From Dryas octopetala (Eukaryota; Streptophyta; Magnoliopsida; Rosales; Rosaceae): DNA of 64,000 bases. A program made the position numbers and the translations under genes. Shown here piece after piece: positions 13,037 through 27,410 of this stretch (positions within the stretch are counted from its first letter, which is position 1; each line of letters opens with the position of its first letter). Location: NCBI GenBank assembly GCA_963921425.1, contig OY992835.1:25185322-25249321 (forward strand), given 5' to 3'. The notes under the pieces are model-generated. The model worked only from the letters and a program-made list of their open reading frames with translations. It made no database searches and was not told the DNA's origin.

Positions 13037-14959
13037 TTATTCCACATGAAGCTTGTCTTTACCCGGTCTCGTAGTTTTCCATAATCCATGGATCACATGC
13101 TTAAATGTAAGGCTATTTGGTGCAAAACCCACTTTCATCATCCTATCCTGCAACTCCAACAACTTAATCATATCACCATCCTCACAGAAAACTTTGACAA
13201 GTGCATTGTAACTTTCAGAATCAAACACTTGAAATTCTTTGGCAAAGAAGCCCAACAACAATTCTGCTTTAGCAACATCCCTTTCTTTGCAGTACCCCTT
13301 TATCAATGACCGGCATATTGCTGGATTAGGAGGCAAACCAGATTCAACCATCTCTTCCATTAAGGATTCACCTTCCACTGTTCTGTTTATTTGACACAGA
13401 CAGCATATTAGAGCTCTGTATGTGATAAGATTGGGTTTAATGTTCTTACTTACCATCTCGGCTTTTAAAAGCAGTGCATCCGCCGCATAATTGCTTTCGC
13501 ACAGAGACTCTATCAATTTGTTATAGATATTCAAACCAGGCAGATAACCATCCTGAGAAATTCTTTTTAACAGACTTTTAGCTGCAATTGGGTGAAGTTC
13601 TTGACACAATGTAACTATTAGATAATCATAAATATCATGAGAAAGAGACACTTGAAATCTCTGAAGCTCCACAACCAAATTAAGAGCAGAGAGTAGCTTG
13701 CCTTCTTTGCCATATCCTTCTATGACTATCCTACAAGTGAAATCATCCGGACAAATACCATGTTTGATCATCTCATGCAACAATGACCTACAATCTTGCA
13801 TCTTCCCCTCATTGCAGTAACCACTTATAAGAGTGTTAAACGACACAATGTCTGGATTCAACCCTCTATGAATCATCCGATGAAAAAGCTGATGAGCCTC
13901 CCTTACCTTCCCCTGTTTGCAAAGACCATTCGTCAAGGCAGTGTATGAAACCAAATCTGGCATCACACCCCTCCTATACATGACCTTATACAAATAAAAT
14001 GCATCTTCCAACCTTCCTTTTCTACAAAAGCTATTAATTAGAGTATTATATGTCACGATATCGGGATCAAATCCTTCTTCTTCCATTTTCTCTAAAAATG
14101 CATTCACTTTATCAACATCTCCATCCTTGCACAAAACATTAGTCAAAATATTAAAAGTATACACATTTGGGTGTATCCCAGTCCTTCCCATCTCCTCATA
14201 TACATGCCAACACTGATCAATATAATTCAACTTCACTAACCCATTCAAAAGACAATTGCAAGCAATCACACTGGGAATAAAACCAGCCCTCACTGTTTTT
14301 CTAAAAGTGCTAAAACCATCTCTAATCATACCTGCTTTCACATAAGCCTTAATGAGCATGTCAAAGATAACTGGATCCCAGTTACAATCTTCAGTACATA
14401 CAACCAAATTTTGGAAAATGTCATCTTTTGGTGAAACATCTCTAACCAACCCTATCAATTCGCATAACAACTTCATAGCTTGCGGAAACTTTTTAGAACA
14501 TGCCAGAATATGAACAGCAATACAATAATTCTGGGTAGTGGGTCGGAGACCCAAGTCATTCTTGACCCAATTGAAAAACACAAGAGCTGAAGAGTAATCA
14601 GATTGGCACCTGAGCAGAACCCTTGAAATTTCTAGTGCACCCAGATGAGGAAGAAGCCCTTTAATCTCATTTTGAAGGAGGGCAAGATGGATATTTTCTT
14701 GCTTGAGGCTTGAACAGATGAGATTGACCATGTTGTTTGGATTTTGGGTTTGGGGAAGAAAATGGTAGAGTGGATTTGAAACTGGCGTGGAGTGAGAGTC
14801 TGGGATGATCTGTAGAGATGAAGAAGAAGAAGAAGAAGAAGAAGAGAAAGTTGATTTTTTCGGTATGAAATTGATGTTAAAGAATGGTTGTGTATGATAT
14901 TGAGAGTTGGTTGACATAACCATAATCTGGTTTATGGAAAATATCGAAGCACGATTCAT
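13037..14959 (-). CDS. P-class pentatricopeptide repeat protein, At5g40400-like
   Basis: A single-exon gene of 640 residues, typical of land-plant PPR genes. The N-terminus is Ser-rich, with few acidic residues in the first 60 or so, so an organelle (mitochondrial) target is likely. An alternative start is Met13. From about residue 195 there are at least twelve consecutive 35-residue PPR motifs of the P type (for example IVTYNTLINSFCRKGRLEDA), ending at about residue 630 without E, DYW or SMR domains. P-class PPR proteins bind single-stranded organelle RNA in a sequence-specific way and affect its stability, processing or translation. A serine run (about residues 38-47) is encoded by a (GAA)n microsatellite at 14820-14842 on the + strand. 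Assignment to At5g40400 comes from local gene order and general similarity; the target is not known. Confidence 0.88.
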   Translation of the reverse strand: MNRASIFSINQIMVMSTNSQYHTQPFFNINFIPKKSTFSSSSSSSSSSLQIIPDSHSTPVSNPLYHFLPQTQNPNNMVNLICSSLKQENIHLALLQNEIKGLLPHLGALEISRVLLRCQSDYSSALVFFNWVKNDLGLRPTTQNYCIAVHILACSKKFPQAMKLLCELIGLVRDVSPKDDIFQNLVVCTEDCNWDPVIFDMLIKAYVKAGMIRDGFSTFRKTVRAGFIPSVIACNCLLNGLVKLNYIDQCWHVYEEMGRTGIHPNVYTFNILTNVLCKDGDVDKVNAFLEKMEEEGFDPDIVTYNTLINSFCRKGRLEDAFYLYKVMYRRGVMPDLVSYTALTNGLCKQGKVREAHQLFHRMIHRGLNPDIVSFNTLISGYCNEGKMQDCRSLLHEMIKHGICPDDFTCRIVIEGYGKEGKLLSALNLVVELQRFQVSLSHDIYDYLIVTLCQELHPIAAKSLLKRISQDGYLPGLNIYNKLIESLCESNYAADALLLKAEMVSKNIKPNLITYRALICCLCQINRTVEGESLMEEMVESGLPPNPAICRSLIKGYCKERDVAKAELLLGFFAKEFQVFDSESYNALVKVFCEDGDMIKLLELQDRMMKVGFAPNSLTFKHVIHGLWKTTRPGKDKLHVE

Positions 14960-16005
14960 TGGCAGCTACAGAGAAATGCTACTAGCTACGGGGAGAAAAA
15001 AGGAGAAAAAGAGAGCGAACGAGAGACGTACCTGGGATGTGGACAGTTCCAAGGATGGGCCAGAAGGCCCAAATAGAGCCTTGACTAATTATTTTGGACT
15101 AAGCGTCCATGTGGCCTTGGAACAAGACCTGCAGACTTTTGGCCCAAAAAAGCTTGGGCTTTTTGTAGATGTTGGTATTCTTAGGCATTTTATTTTATAC
15201 AATTTTTATATCATATTTATACTATTTTGTTATCATATTTGTAGCATTTTTTATTGTATTTACACCATTCATATATCATATTTGTATTCTTCTTATATCA
15301 TATTTTTACCCTTTTTATGTCAAATTTGTACTTGAGTGATCCACATGGGAGTCGACTGGAGTGATCCAATATGTTTGGCGGTATACACGAAGCTCCATAG
15401 CAGAGCTCGTAGTACTCATATTATATTTGTAACAATTTGATATCACATTCACACATTTCTTACGTCATATTCATACCCTTCTTATATCATATTTGTACTC
15501 TTATATTTACTTATCTAATTTGTATATAAAAACATGTCAGACAATTCAATTCAAGTTATGGTTACATCCAAGTTTAACATTACTATCGTCTCAGATCCAT
15601 TTTAAATCAATTTGATTGTTGCATATCCTCACTAATTTAATAAATCTATAACGATGGGCTGGTAGTTTTTTTTGGTCTGAGTGTCCTTTTGTCCAACTAT
15701 CAGTTTAGTAAACGAGGTGTGGGTTCTGACTCTTCTGAGCTTCCAATAATTCCTATTTATATTACTTATCACTGCTGATGCGATGAACCCAAAGCAACTC
15801 CAAAATAGAAATTCGTTTAACCTGGGCATTGGTTTGGGTATTGGAAGCAATTACCATTTACCGACACCCATCATATGCTGCCCAAACGCAAATACAATCA
15901 TTAGGCAAGTTTTAAGTCCGAACAAGTTAAAAGAAAACCATCTGATGATGATGCCTACCTCCCATTCTCATTTTCACATATAGAGCTATTAAGTGTTCTC
16001 GTATG
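14960..16005. other. PPR upstream / RST1 downstream region with degenerate repeats
   Basis: No gene is supported. The 14907-15335 (+) open frame overlaps the PPR start antisense and looks spurious. From about 15190 to 15520 there are many degenerate units of the form ttatatcatatttgtaccct. The reverse complement of this unit recurs near 55840-55910. The last 400 bp before 16006 probably include the RST1 3' UTR. Confidence 0.5.
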
Positions 16006-19000
16006 TCAAGCAACAACCATGACCATATTGGCAATCTTGAGCTGCTTTTCAAGAGGCAAGTAATCCTTCAAAGATACACAGGTACAATGCATCACACGCA
16101 ATAGGAAAACAGCCATCGAATTCTCACTTTTATCAATAGGTTCCATGTCCGGCGGCATATCCTCACCCCGTGCAATATGTGTAGCCCAATCGTAAATGCG
16201 CTCTGTCAATGCAAAAAGAGATGAGACAACGGATTCCACAACTACACCCCAACTCGAGTCTGAGAGAAGACAAGAAAGGGTAACTGGTAAATCGCTCAGC
16301 ACAGTATGTTGGTCCAGAATCAGGAGAGGCATATATTTACTCCAGCTACCCGATAGCAACCCAATAAATTGCAACGCCTATAAAAGAAAAGGTCAATTTT
16401 TAATTGAGCATAGAAGTAGAAATTCAAGCTGGCAAACAAGGAAAAGGTTAACCATTTCTCATGAATCCAAGCAGACATAATTGAATTTCATTAAATTCTT
16501 GACATCAACAACAAGGGAATAAACACCTAACACCCTACCGTGGAAGGATAACATGATACACAGCTAATTTCAACTGCATCAACAAGCCACTGTCTTTTGA
16601 CACTTCCCTCTGCATGTTGCAAAGCTGCTACAACTTCAACAAGTACATCCCATATACCTGCAAATATGTAACCATGAGCAGCATTGTAAGAAATTCTCAT
16701 ACCATGGATGCTTTCAAATATCAACAAGCACTACAGAGCAATTCCTATTCTATTAAGCATATGGCAACAAGCAAACGTTTCAGACTTCACAGTATATCCA
16801 ATTTTTTTATATTGATTACTACTCTGTAGAGAAACTAACCATATTATCATTTAAAATAAAATATACAATAAAAAAATCCTAACCGTCTGATTCAGTGTTC
16901 AATATCCAAGCTTTTAGTCTTCCCAGCTCAGTCACTGTGATGGAACCAATCCTAACTAGCTTGGCTTTGGCTTGAATCTTTTTCAGAACTTCAATAAGTG
17001 GGTCATCTCTTTGTTGCAGGTCCTCCTGGGAAGCCTGTGAGGATAATGCAATTAAATGACCAAACATATATATGACAGAAGGTTCAACTATATTATTTGT
17101 ATCTCCACCGCTTTCAACATAATTTGTATAGTAACAGAACGAATATTATAGAAATTTCTGAAGGTTGCAACTCATTCTTGATTTCTCATTATCAGCATAT
17201 TCATCAAACATCAAGAAACAATAAGACTTTCTGAAGGGAACTGCATATCAATAGAAACAGTAAATGTATGCCTATATGCATACCTGCAGGAAATCCAACA
17301 ACCAACTTTTTCGAGCCTTCCCGAAGCACCTAACTGCTTCAGACCACTCCTCAGCAGAATTCAACTGACCTACTCTTAAGGTGGTAGTCAATTGGATTGC
17401 AGGCAACAAGGAAAACAGCACCTGCATGCACTTTTCTATGTGGGATATGTATTCTAGAGAGTTGAGAGAAGCCTCATCTAAACACTGATAGAGACCCTTC
17501 CAGCATGAAATCCGTAACAAGTTTGTCCCATCAGTGTCATATGATTGATATGAAGTAACTGAAGAGAAATAGTTACACACATCATCAAATAGTTTGTCAA
17601 GCCTGGAACCTGAGAATACTTTAATGAGGTCTGCAAGATGATTGAGAAGACAAGATTGCAGATTCAACTCAAGTGTTCTGAATCTGGAAAGGTCTGATAG
17701 CTCATCAAGGAAACTTAGGAGTGGATCAAATTTAGTTGCATGAGCTAATGAGAACTTTAGGCATTCCTCCCTAAGGGTTCCTTCTTTAAGAGATGATTCT
17801 GTTGGCAACAACTCGGCAACCTGAGCCTCATATCTCATGCAGCGTCTGATGATTGCTCCCCAATCAAAGGTTGGCAACCTAGGGGCTTGTGAAAGGCACC
17901 TTACCACAGTTACTACTGTGCCAACATGAGCGGCATTACCTGTCTGAACTAATAATTGAATACATTAGAAAGACCCACAGCAGAAACTTTAACAAAGAAC
18001 AAAACCTTGTGTGGGTGTGTGTGTGTGTGCGCATGCGAAACTTGACCCAAAGGAGAGAGAAAAAAAAAAAAAAAAAAAACCATGTTGTAAGCCACAAAAT
18101 TTTTTATCTATTGCCCAATGTGGTACTTATGATAGATCATCTCTCTGCACAGGTAAGTTTGGTGATCTACATTGCATATGATATGACCAATCTTTTCACA
18201 TTCATTAAATTTCTGACATGTTTTATTACTTGATTTCCTACCCTTCAGGAGTAATCCCGTTCATCTCGTAAATTTAATCTAAAGACTTCCATGTGATATA
18301 AGCAAATATGACATCCCATGTGAAAAATCAGAATAGAGCCTCCATATACACTATTTACTGACTACAGAGTGTTCTTCATATCAAAATAAATAAGAGTAAA
18401 TGTAATAGTTATATCGTGAAAAGGTTGATGTCAGTTCTGAGTCCTGACACAAGCACTCGTTTCTCTTATCATCCCAAAAGGAATGAAAAAAGTACATGTG
18501 CACACAAATAGACATCCAGAAGACAAACTGCCTGAACAAACAATACCACTACAAAACTAGCAGTAAGAGATGTACCCCGGTAAAATTGAGATGCATTAGC
18601 CATGAAGAAAGTTTCATAACTACACTGTCATCTGCAAAACTTTGGGAAACAGATTTTGAACCAACTGCATCAGTATTGATACTATTGTCAACATTGAGAA
18701 CTTCTTTGGACAACAAACGATTTCGGAGAAATGAAGCTGCCCATGCAGCATACTGTTGCAATTGATGGTCATCGGAATTCTGTGCAACAAGAAATATATC
18801 CTGCACCAATGATCTCAAATGCTGCTCACAAGTAGGACTTGAAAGTAGAGGACCCATGAGATAGTAAGATTCCTGTTTAGCAGAAACAAGAATATCTATA
18901 TACATGACCCAGAACAAGAATCAAATAACAAAAATAGGTATACATTCGCTTAAAATTGCAAAACATAACTACCTTCTGTTCATAAGATGTCTGCACTGAG

Positions 19001-22000
19001 GTTAGAGGATGCATGTCAACCAGGATCCCGGCACCTGCTCCCATAGCATTAACAACTCCAAGCATCCCTCCCAAATGGACCAAAGGAGGGTAAGGATTAG
19101 TATAACATTTCTTGAACAATTCCAGTAGACCTTTTACACACTCAACTTCAATAGAGTGCACCCCTTCATTCAAGATGCAGGCTATGAGGTTTCCTGCTCC
19201 TATGCAAGATGCCGTCAGTAAGCTATGATACAAAGTGCCAGATTTTTTGACAGACACTAATTCAGAAATGAGCTCCCTGTAGCCATTCACTAAATGGTGT
19301 ACTTCATTATCATCTATCAGTTCTACTCTTTGGCAGAATGCCAGTACAATGGGAAGAGCAAGACAGGATCCTACAGATAAAACTATCTCAGAACCCCCAC
19401 AGCAAGAACCAGAGCCTTGGACCAATGTATTCATATGTGGAATCCATGATACGATTAAGTCTTTTATCTTGATAACAGCATCATGTGCCCCAGCCCTGTA
19501 CATTGCACCAACAGAACTCGCCAAACCAAGAACAAGTCCAGAAACACCCCAGATATCTTCGAGAAAGTCATCATGGTTCTCATGTGTCGCAGCAGTTATA
19601 TTTGTATCTATATCATATGTGCTAGGTGGGAAAGATGCAGAGAGACTTTCCAAAATATCAGAAGACAATTGAGTGAGCTGACCTATCATGAGTGATAATG
19701 CCTTAACTATCTTGCCAAGCAAGTCCGCTTCCGACATCTTGTCTTTTTCTTTGTCCATGTCAGAATTATCAGCAGAATCAACCCTGGTAAGAAGATCTTG
19801 GCAAGAAAAACCCAAGCCAACCCCACAGGCTCCTTTGACAAGGGCGCTTTTGCTATTACACATGACCTGAAAACATGCACTATCAGTAAAAAACATCCAG
19901 ATAATTTCACAAAACTATTCTAATGGATAATTTATAGAAAAAAAAAAGAATTGAGAATAATATCAATCAGAATTCAACATACCTCAATTAGTCCAGTGAT
20001 ATTTTCAAACTTTTGTTTATGATCAGTTACATGTAGGCAACTTGAGATTAATCCAAGAGAAATTGCAGCAGACCATTTGCGATGTTCATGTTCATGCTGG
20101 ACCAACCAATTCAACAGAAATTTTGAGGCAGCTGATTTAACACTATGGGCAGATGGAGGCAAGACCTAACAAACAGCAACCAGAGCCAAAATTTAAGGCT
20201 GAGAAAATCAAGTGAAACCTACTATACAAGCATTACTAACTATAATAGCTTAAACCTGACAAGAGAGGATAGCTCGGACTGCGAAGGGCATGAACTTTCA
20301 GCGAGTATGTCATTTTCCATTTTTTGTTGCTTTTATGGGTCAGATCTAAAGTGATAAAAGTTGAAGCTTCAGTTCCTGAGGTCATTTTTTAGTTGAATAA
20401 TGATGTCTATTTGTCACTCCTGTTTCTTTTCTCCAATTTTCTAGATCATTGTAATATCAGGCCATAGTTTCTTAAGATGTTTCTCTAGAATACTTTCCAT
20501 ACACTTGGGTTTTTGCTCCTTTGTTGATAACGTTTTACATAGAAAAAAAGTATTAGGGTTCCAGCTGAGCCTGAGAACAATCAATTGGTGCTCAAATATT
20601 AATTGTGTATATAAAATTAACATAATTAATATTGAAGGGAAAAAGTATGATGGTTTTAAAAATAAAAAATAAAAAATTATCAATAGATTCTGACTATTCA
20701 GATGTTCCATCTAAGATAAGTGATAAAATTAATTCTTGATGGTCACATTTCCCTCATACATCCTTTGACAGCACGCACAAAATCTGTAGAGCAGTCAGAT
20801 TATGAAGTTTATATAAAATTTCACACAACATAGAACTCTTACCACACAAAGTGCACCAACAGCTAGTGCAATATTTTCCGCAGATCTAGGAAGAGCCTCT
20901 TCTGCTACTTTTATCATACTCTGAACATTTGATAAGGAAGAAAAAGTAAAATGAAAGGAACTTCAGAACAGGCTCAGATAACAAGAGGGTAAATGCAGTA
21001 ATATTAAAGCAGCAAGACAGTGAACCTTCAGAATTTCACTAGCAGCTTTAGTGGTTTTATCCAAGACCATAGATGCTTTAGAATCGAAGGACAAGACGTC
21101 TGCCCTTAGCCAACGCCGCATGAAGGATTTCCATGATTGCAGTGAAATAAGGGCAACAAAAATATTTCTTGAGAGCTGAAGGGATGAGGATAATTCCACC
21201 AATGCATTCTCATATCCAGCATGTATATCTTGGAATCCCTATACACAAAATAGTGAAGGTTTGAAACACAGTTATGAGAAGAAAATGGTTAATTTACAAC
21301 TATCTTACCCTTGAAGTCCCTTGAGTGTTTACATATTTAGGTGTAAAGGAAAGACATAGCAGGGCTGCACCAGGCAATTCTCTAGCATCACCTCTTTTCC
21401 CTGCAAATGAACTTTCATATTCAGACCCAAAGAGAAAGATGCCAATATGCTATACAGGTCACAAATATCAAGAGCACATCAAAATAATCAAGATCACCTG
21501 AGCAACACCAATCTATTGATACCTGAAGAAAAGATCACCTGAGGAAACACATCCAGCAGCTTCTCGATCTTACTTCCTGCAACTCTTTTCTCCTTAACCA
21601 ATCTTCGCCTTGTGCTAAAGCATATAAACATAAGGTTGTCAGTACTAAATGTACTAACAACTTTTTTTCAGCATATTTGGGAAATGAAAGGATTACAGGA
21701 AATGTATTGCGTACAGGTGCTCATATGCTATGATCTTGACTTGAAGTTCTTCCACGGCCCTGAGTACAGTAATATTTGCTTCAGAAAAAAGGAACTCCAT
21801 GTTCGTTTTCCTGAAATCTTGAACTTTTTGTTCAATATGTGATACCTAGAAAAGAAATTACATGACATAAAGAAAAACTTATAAGGACTGTGCCAAGGAT
21901 ATTAGAAAAGTGCCAAAAAAGCAAAGAAATCACAAGATTTTATGATAATCCAGTCGAGCAAAGCAAGCAGTCATTAAAACTGGGAAAAGGATAATATATA

Positions 22001-23982
22001 TATATATATATGGTGCAGGCTTGCAGCATTCAGAAAATTCACCTCATATTGTGCTAAGGCCTCAAAAGAAGAAGCCCTTGCCTTTGCCCATTGTGACTCC
22101 AGACCAGGGTGAGAAGAGATGCTAACACTCCACAAGATTTGCAAGACATTCTTTGAGGCTTCAGGATGTGCTTCAGCATCCATTGCACCCCATCTCAGAA
22201 GAAGGCAAATGCTGTCATTAAGCAGAAATTTAAGGGTGTTTAAGTATCTTTAAATTGAAAGAGACAATTACACTAATGTTGAACAGTATCAAGACTTTAA
22301 CAATGTAACCATACAAATAAAAAGGCAGAACTTAAGGGAGAAACAATGAACCATTGTGACATTTGAATAAGAAAAAAGTGATATTCACCAAAATTGGTGA
22401 TATTGTCACAATCACTCCCAACACCTCAAGCTTTATTGAGGTCAATTCCATCTAGGTTAAGGAACACTAGGAACTCCCTCAATGAGTTTAACTCAACCTC
22501 TAGCCTTACCTTTCCATAAGAGTATTAGGTGCTTTATTGTATAGTCAACCAGACCCAGATTTTAAAGTAGCACTTCATACATAGCATGCTTACCTATGAG
22601 CAAGAATTGGGTCCACAGTGTAATCCAGCACATGCTTTGCGATGACATCCCAGGCTGTATAAAAATCTGAACAGGAGATGTGTATAGAATTTACTCTCAA
22701 TACACTGTCCAGTAGATAAATAAACAGCTCTAATTCATTTTAAAAAATAGTCCAAAACTTCAGCAGAATCTCATATTAGTCCCCAAACTTTAAAATGCGG
22801 CACTTAAACCCCCAAAACTAACAATCGTGTGTAGTTGGTCTGAATCTTAACTTTATAGGATCTTTGCAGAAAGGGAATTACCAATTACGTCAGCTTCACA
22901 AAGGTGGGCAAGACTTTGAAAACCAAGAGTTTGAATTATAGGATCGTTGTTCTCAATGCAAGCCTGTTGATTCAAAGACAAAAAGATGACACCTTGCAAC
23001 TGAATGCATAGCCAAAACAAAGAGAAAACAGCTTCCAGAGAAACCATACCGAAACAGACAAGATGAGGTCCACACCCCTATCAGGATTTTTTCTGCAAAC
23101 ATCCCGAATTGATGCGGCCATGCTGATGCATATATTTCTCTCAGACTTTGATTCAGTGAACCCTTTTGGAAGCAACACTCCCTAAATGTTGAGAAGAAGC
23201 AATGCAAGATCCATAAGAACAAATTAGCAATACAAACTGAGAAGTGGCAAGGGCACAGAATAAGTAGAATTTTATGTCAAGGATTCACAATTAAATCCAA
23301 TTATCAATGAATCATAATTATCATGATACAAACCAAAGTAGAATGAAATCTTTTAACCAAATTTTAGTTCCACTTCAACTATTATCCTTATTTAAGCCCG
23401 TAATGTTTTCAACAGTCTGCTTTCTAAGGCAACTCCAGTACTTGTTTTCTAATGTCCAGCCAACCAGTGTGCCCAGATTGCAACCAGATCTGGGATATTC
23501 GTAGAGAGCCATCAGATTTAGATTTGAACAAATTATAATATTTAAATACAAATTTGAAATAAATTAATATCACTCCTGGAAGCATCACAGAGGCCTAAAA
23601 ATTCTTGACCATGCTAGACTGGCTTATCCAGCTAGAAATTCAATTAGAACAAAATCTGGCACGCATTACAGAGCCCAATTTCAGGGCCCAGCTGCATCCA
23701 ACTATTCTCTACAGCATGCTCAGCCTGCCCAGGTACCTGCCTGGGAAATTGGCACTCTCCCAAGTCTATGACAGATATAATGGATTTTTGACATAACAGT
23801 ATTAACTCTCAAGTTGGTTGTATGGATTAGCAATATAAGAGACAGCACAATAAGAATCTTACCTGCAAACTCCCAAAGGCACGGTCATTGGTCTCCCAGG
23901 TCTGACAAAGCAAACGAATGGCTGTCGCATATAAAGTTCTGAACATGAAATGAACCATTGAGAATGGGTTTTTTAAGAAAAC

Positions 23983-24034
<52 letters not shown>

Positions 24035-27000
24035 TCTACATAGTACATACGGTTTGGCATTCTTCTGAAGCATTGGTAAGATAGTTTGAACTACGAGGGG
24101 AATCATCACAGACTGTGAAGCTAGTGTTGGGAGCATTGCCAAAAGTTTTGGCTATAGCAACAGTTCAATAAAGTAATTAAGAAAAAATTGACAAAAGGCA
24201 GAGCCAAATGGAAAAAAGCAAACATGCAGTGCACTGGTAATAAGAGATAAGGAGTCCAGGATACAAAATGAAAACTGACCAACATACTACAGCGACTTAT
24301 ATCTTTTCTAGTGGATATGTTGTTGTAAAATAGGATAGCCAGCAGTAATTGAGCTCCCAGTTTAGGGTCCATAGTGGCAATAGCAGCCAAAGAATCTAGA
24401 GCAGTGCTCCCCAGTAATGGATGCATCACCAAAAGACCAGCAATGGCACAGAGTAACAAGGGCATTTCTACAAGAATGAATAGTATGGAATACATGAATA
24501 TGATGCAAATGAACAGTAATTTTTAGAACTAATGGACCAAATCAAACTACCGGGGAAATGAAGATGCTTTCTAAACATTGTACCATTTATGAATACTTCT
24601 TGAGACTGAGAGAGAGGTAGAGAAGACTTTCGCCTGTCCACAATCCATAAAGTGTATTCTCGCAATTGAGAAGGCCAAGATCTCGGTACATCAATCTCCT
24701 TGCCATCGGTTTTACCACTAGAAGCAAAATTTAAAAAGAAACTGGACAGTGAATAAGGATCCTGAAAAGCAGAAAAAGTAGAAATTTTATAAAACCCCAA
24801 TCATCATTTTCTAGAAAAGGGTTACAGTTTTATATTAGAGCATTAATAATAATCAAAATGTACATAAGATGTTGACAATTACATGTATCGAATATTATCT
24901 TCTTTCTAAGGGGTTACAAAGTTTGACTCCTGCAAGAACAAATTATCATGCATAGATAGAACACATTCACACAACTGAATGATAAATAGCCACACAATAC
25001 CTACATTTTCCAACAAGATTACAACACAATTCCAAACATTACAACACACTTATCTTAACAAGGAAAGTAATTCCAGATATGAGAGAAAAAGAAAATACAC
25101 CTGAAGCCATAGATGCTGTAAGATTCTAAGAACAATAGATCCAGGTGTGCTTATAGATGGATGTCCTGCTTCTTTTGCTGGTTTATCCTTTGGTGCTATC
25201 AAAACTTTTACTAAGAGCTTTTCTAACATGACAAGCAAATCTGTTGCTGCTCCTTTGACATGTTTAGAAGGAGATGACAGTAGGCTAATGACAGGAAATA
25301 TAAATAAAAGCTCCTCGCTCAGAGCACATGCTGTTCTTTCAACAACATATTCTACAAAAGGAAATAAAATGTTATATAACAAAAGGCAATAAACAAATCA
25401 TTATGGCATGAAAAATATTGAATATGGGAACCCAAGTCACACTAAAATTAACAAAAATGAACAGTCAGCTCATTTCTTATTACAGAACAAATACAATCCA
25501 CAAATAAAATACATGAATAAAATTGATATCATAGTCACTATGAATTCATTCAAGAAGCGAAACATACATATAAAAATACAGCTCTTGATCACTGTTAGAT
25601 GCTAAAGATGAGGAACACTTCACCTTCACCATGATAGTAAAATAAACTGGCTAAAAATTTGAAATATATTCTTAGAGACCCCAAGACATATTAAAAAATT
25701 AAAAAATTGGATAAATGTAGGGATTATCAATGTCATGAAAAGTTTTTATTAGGCATACCGTTTCCATACTTCCACTTCAAGAGAAGGAGGAGTAATTTCA
25801 ATGTAGAAAGTTGTTCATGCTCAAGCTCTGAGTGAACGAGGATAATAAATAAGGAGAGCATAGCTGAAGATAATTTAGGTACATAATTCAACCCAACATC
25901 TTTCTGGGCAAACAATAAGTGCTTGGACAGTTCAACTATGGGCTCAATCAAACCAGGGTGCCTGTGACCAGCTGTACATATTGAAAGCATTTTCTCAAAC
26001 AGTTCCAAACCACAGAGTTGAGCCTCAGCAATCAGCTGCCAACAAGGATGGGAAAAATTATTTAATTTTTAATTATAGAGAAAAAAAAGATTTGAAAAAT
26101 GAACTGGGATTTAAGAAAAAATATTAGAAAAACCATTTTAACCCATACTTAAGGACATAACATACATACAAATGAAGCCAAAGTACAATAAGAAAGGCTG
26201 AGAATATACCAATCCGGTTCCAGCCAAATGCCTCAAAACCACTGTATACGCATCCACCATACATTCCGCAAAATATATGAAATTCCTAAAATCCTGACAA
26301 TTTTCAAGAATTAACCTAATCAGCATCAACCCCCCGTGAAATTAAAATACCCCCCCCCCCCCCCCCAAACCATGACCCAATGAAGAAGCCCGTATATGCA
26401 ATTCTATGCCTAACAAGTATACTTACTTCTGAATTCTTGTGTGGAATGTATTTCAGACACTCTGTTAACAACTTAAAGATGGGCATTGCCTCAATAGGAA
26501 TTGAGCAACAGAGAGACGCCATGGAAGATATTAAACGCCTTACAAACAATGATGATGTGTCTGAAAAAGGTATCCTTAAAATTGAATAATTTAAAAAGGG
26601 TCTTAAGAATTCACATATGTCCACCATTCCTAACTGCTTATTCCGGACAATAAACAGTAATACTTGCTGCACAAGTTCAGACTCAACGTCGGATCGGCAC
26701 GACATAACCTGTCAACCATTAAGACACATCGTTTCATTATTCAAAATCTTCACTAATTTACCTGTGTTCTTATAATATTCAAATAATTCAACAAAATACA
26801 GTCAAACAGTAACACTGTGTTTGGTTGTGCGTCTACAGCCTCATTGTGTAACACACCAAAAAATTCGGAGCCAAATTCAAATTACATTAAACCGTTAAAT
26901 TCAGAAATTCATTCAGCAACAAAATTCAGGTAATCCAATTCCCATATAATGTGATTCCTAAGCTAAAACCTATAAATTATGTACAACCAAACACAGCCTA

Positions 27001-27410
27001 AAACATTGATTTCCTTTACCTTAATAAAGGGATGAGTCGCCGTGGAACTAAATGACCACTTGCCACTGTTCTTCTGAAACCCCCAGCGAACTAGAAACCC
27101 CAAACCTTTGACGAAAAGGTCGACGAATTTCGGGTCGGATCCTTCGAGTGCGGACTGTAGCTCCAGCAACCCGCGGTAGATATCTATTTTGGATTCCGTG
27201 ACGAGGGCGCATAGCTCGCGAACCGATTGGTCGACAACAGCTGCGGAGGCGGAGTGGAGGCACTGAGTAATGGCTTCCCTTCCGGGTTCGGACTCGGAGT
27301 CTAAATACTTCGGGGCGGATCGGAGCTTCGAGAAGATTGAGATTACGGCGTATTTTTGGAGAGATGGTTGTGGAACCCGGGTTTTCTCGAGCAGGGGAGT
27401 GTAGGAGTCC

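Noticed and set aside
14907-15335. 142-codon + strand frame
   Set aside because: It starts inside the PPR gene antisense and continues into the AT-rich tatcatatttgta repeats.
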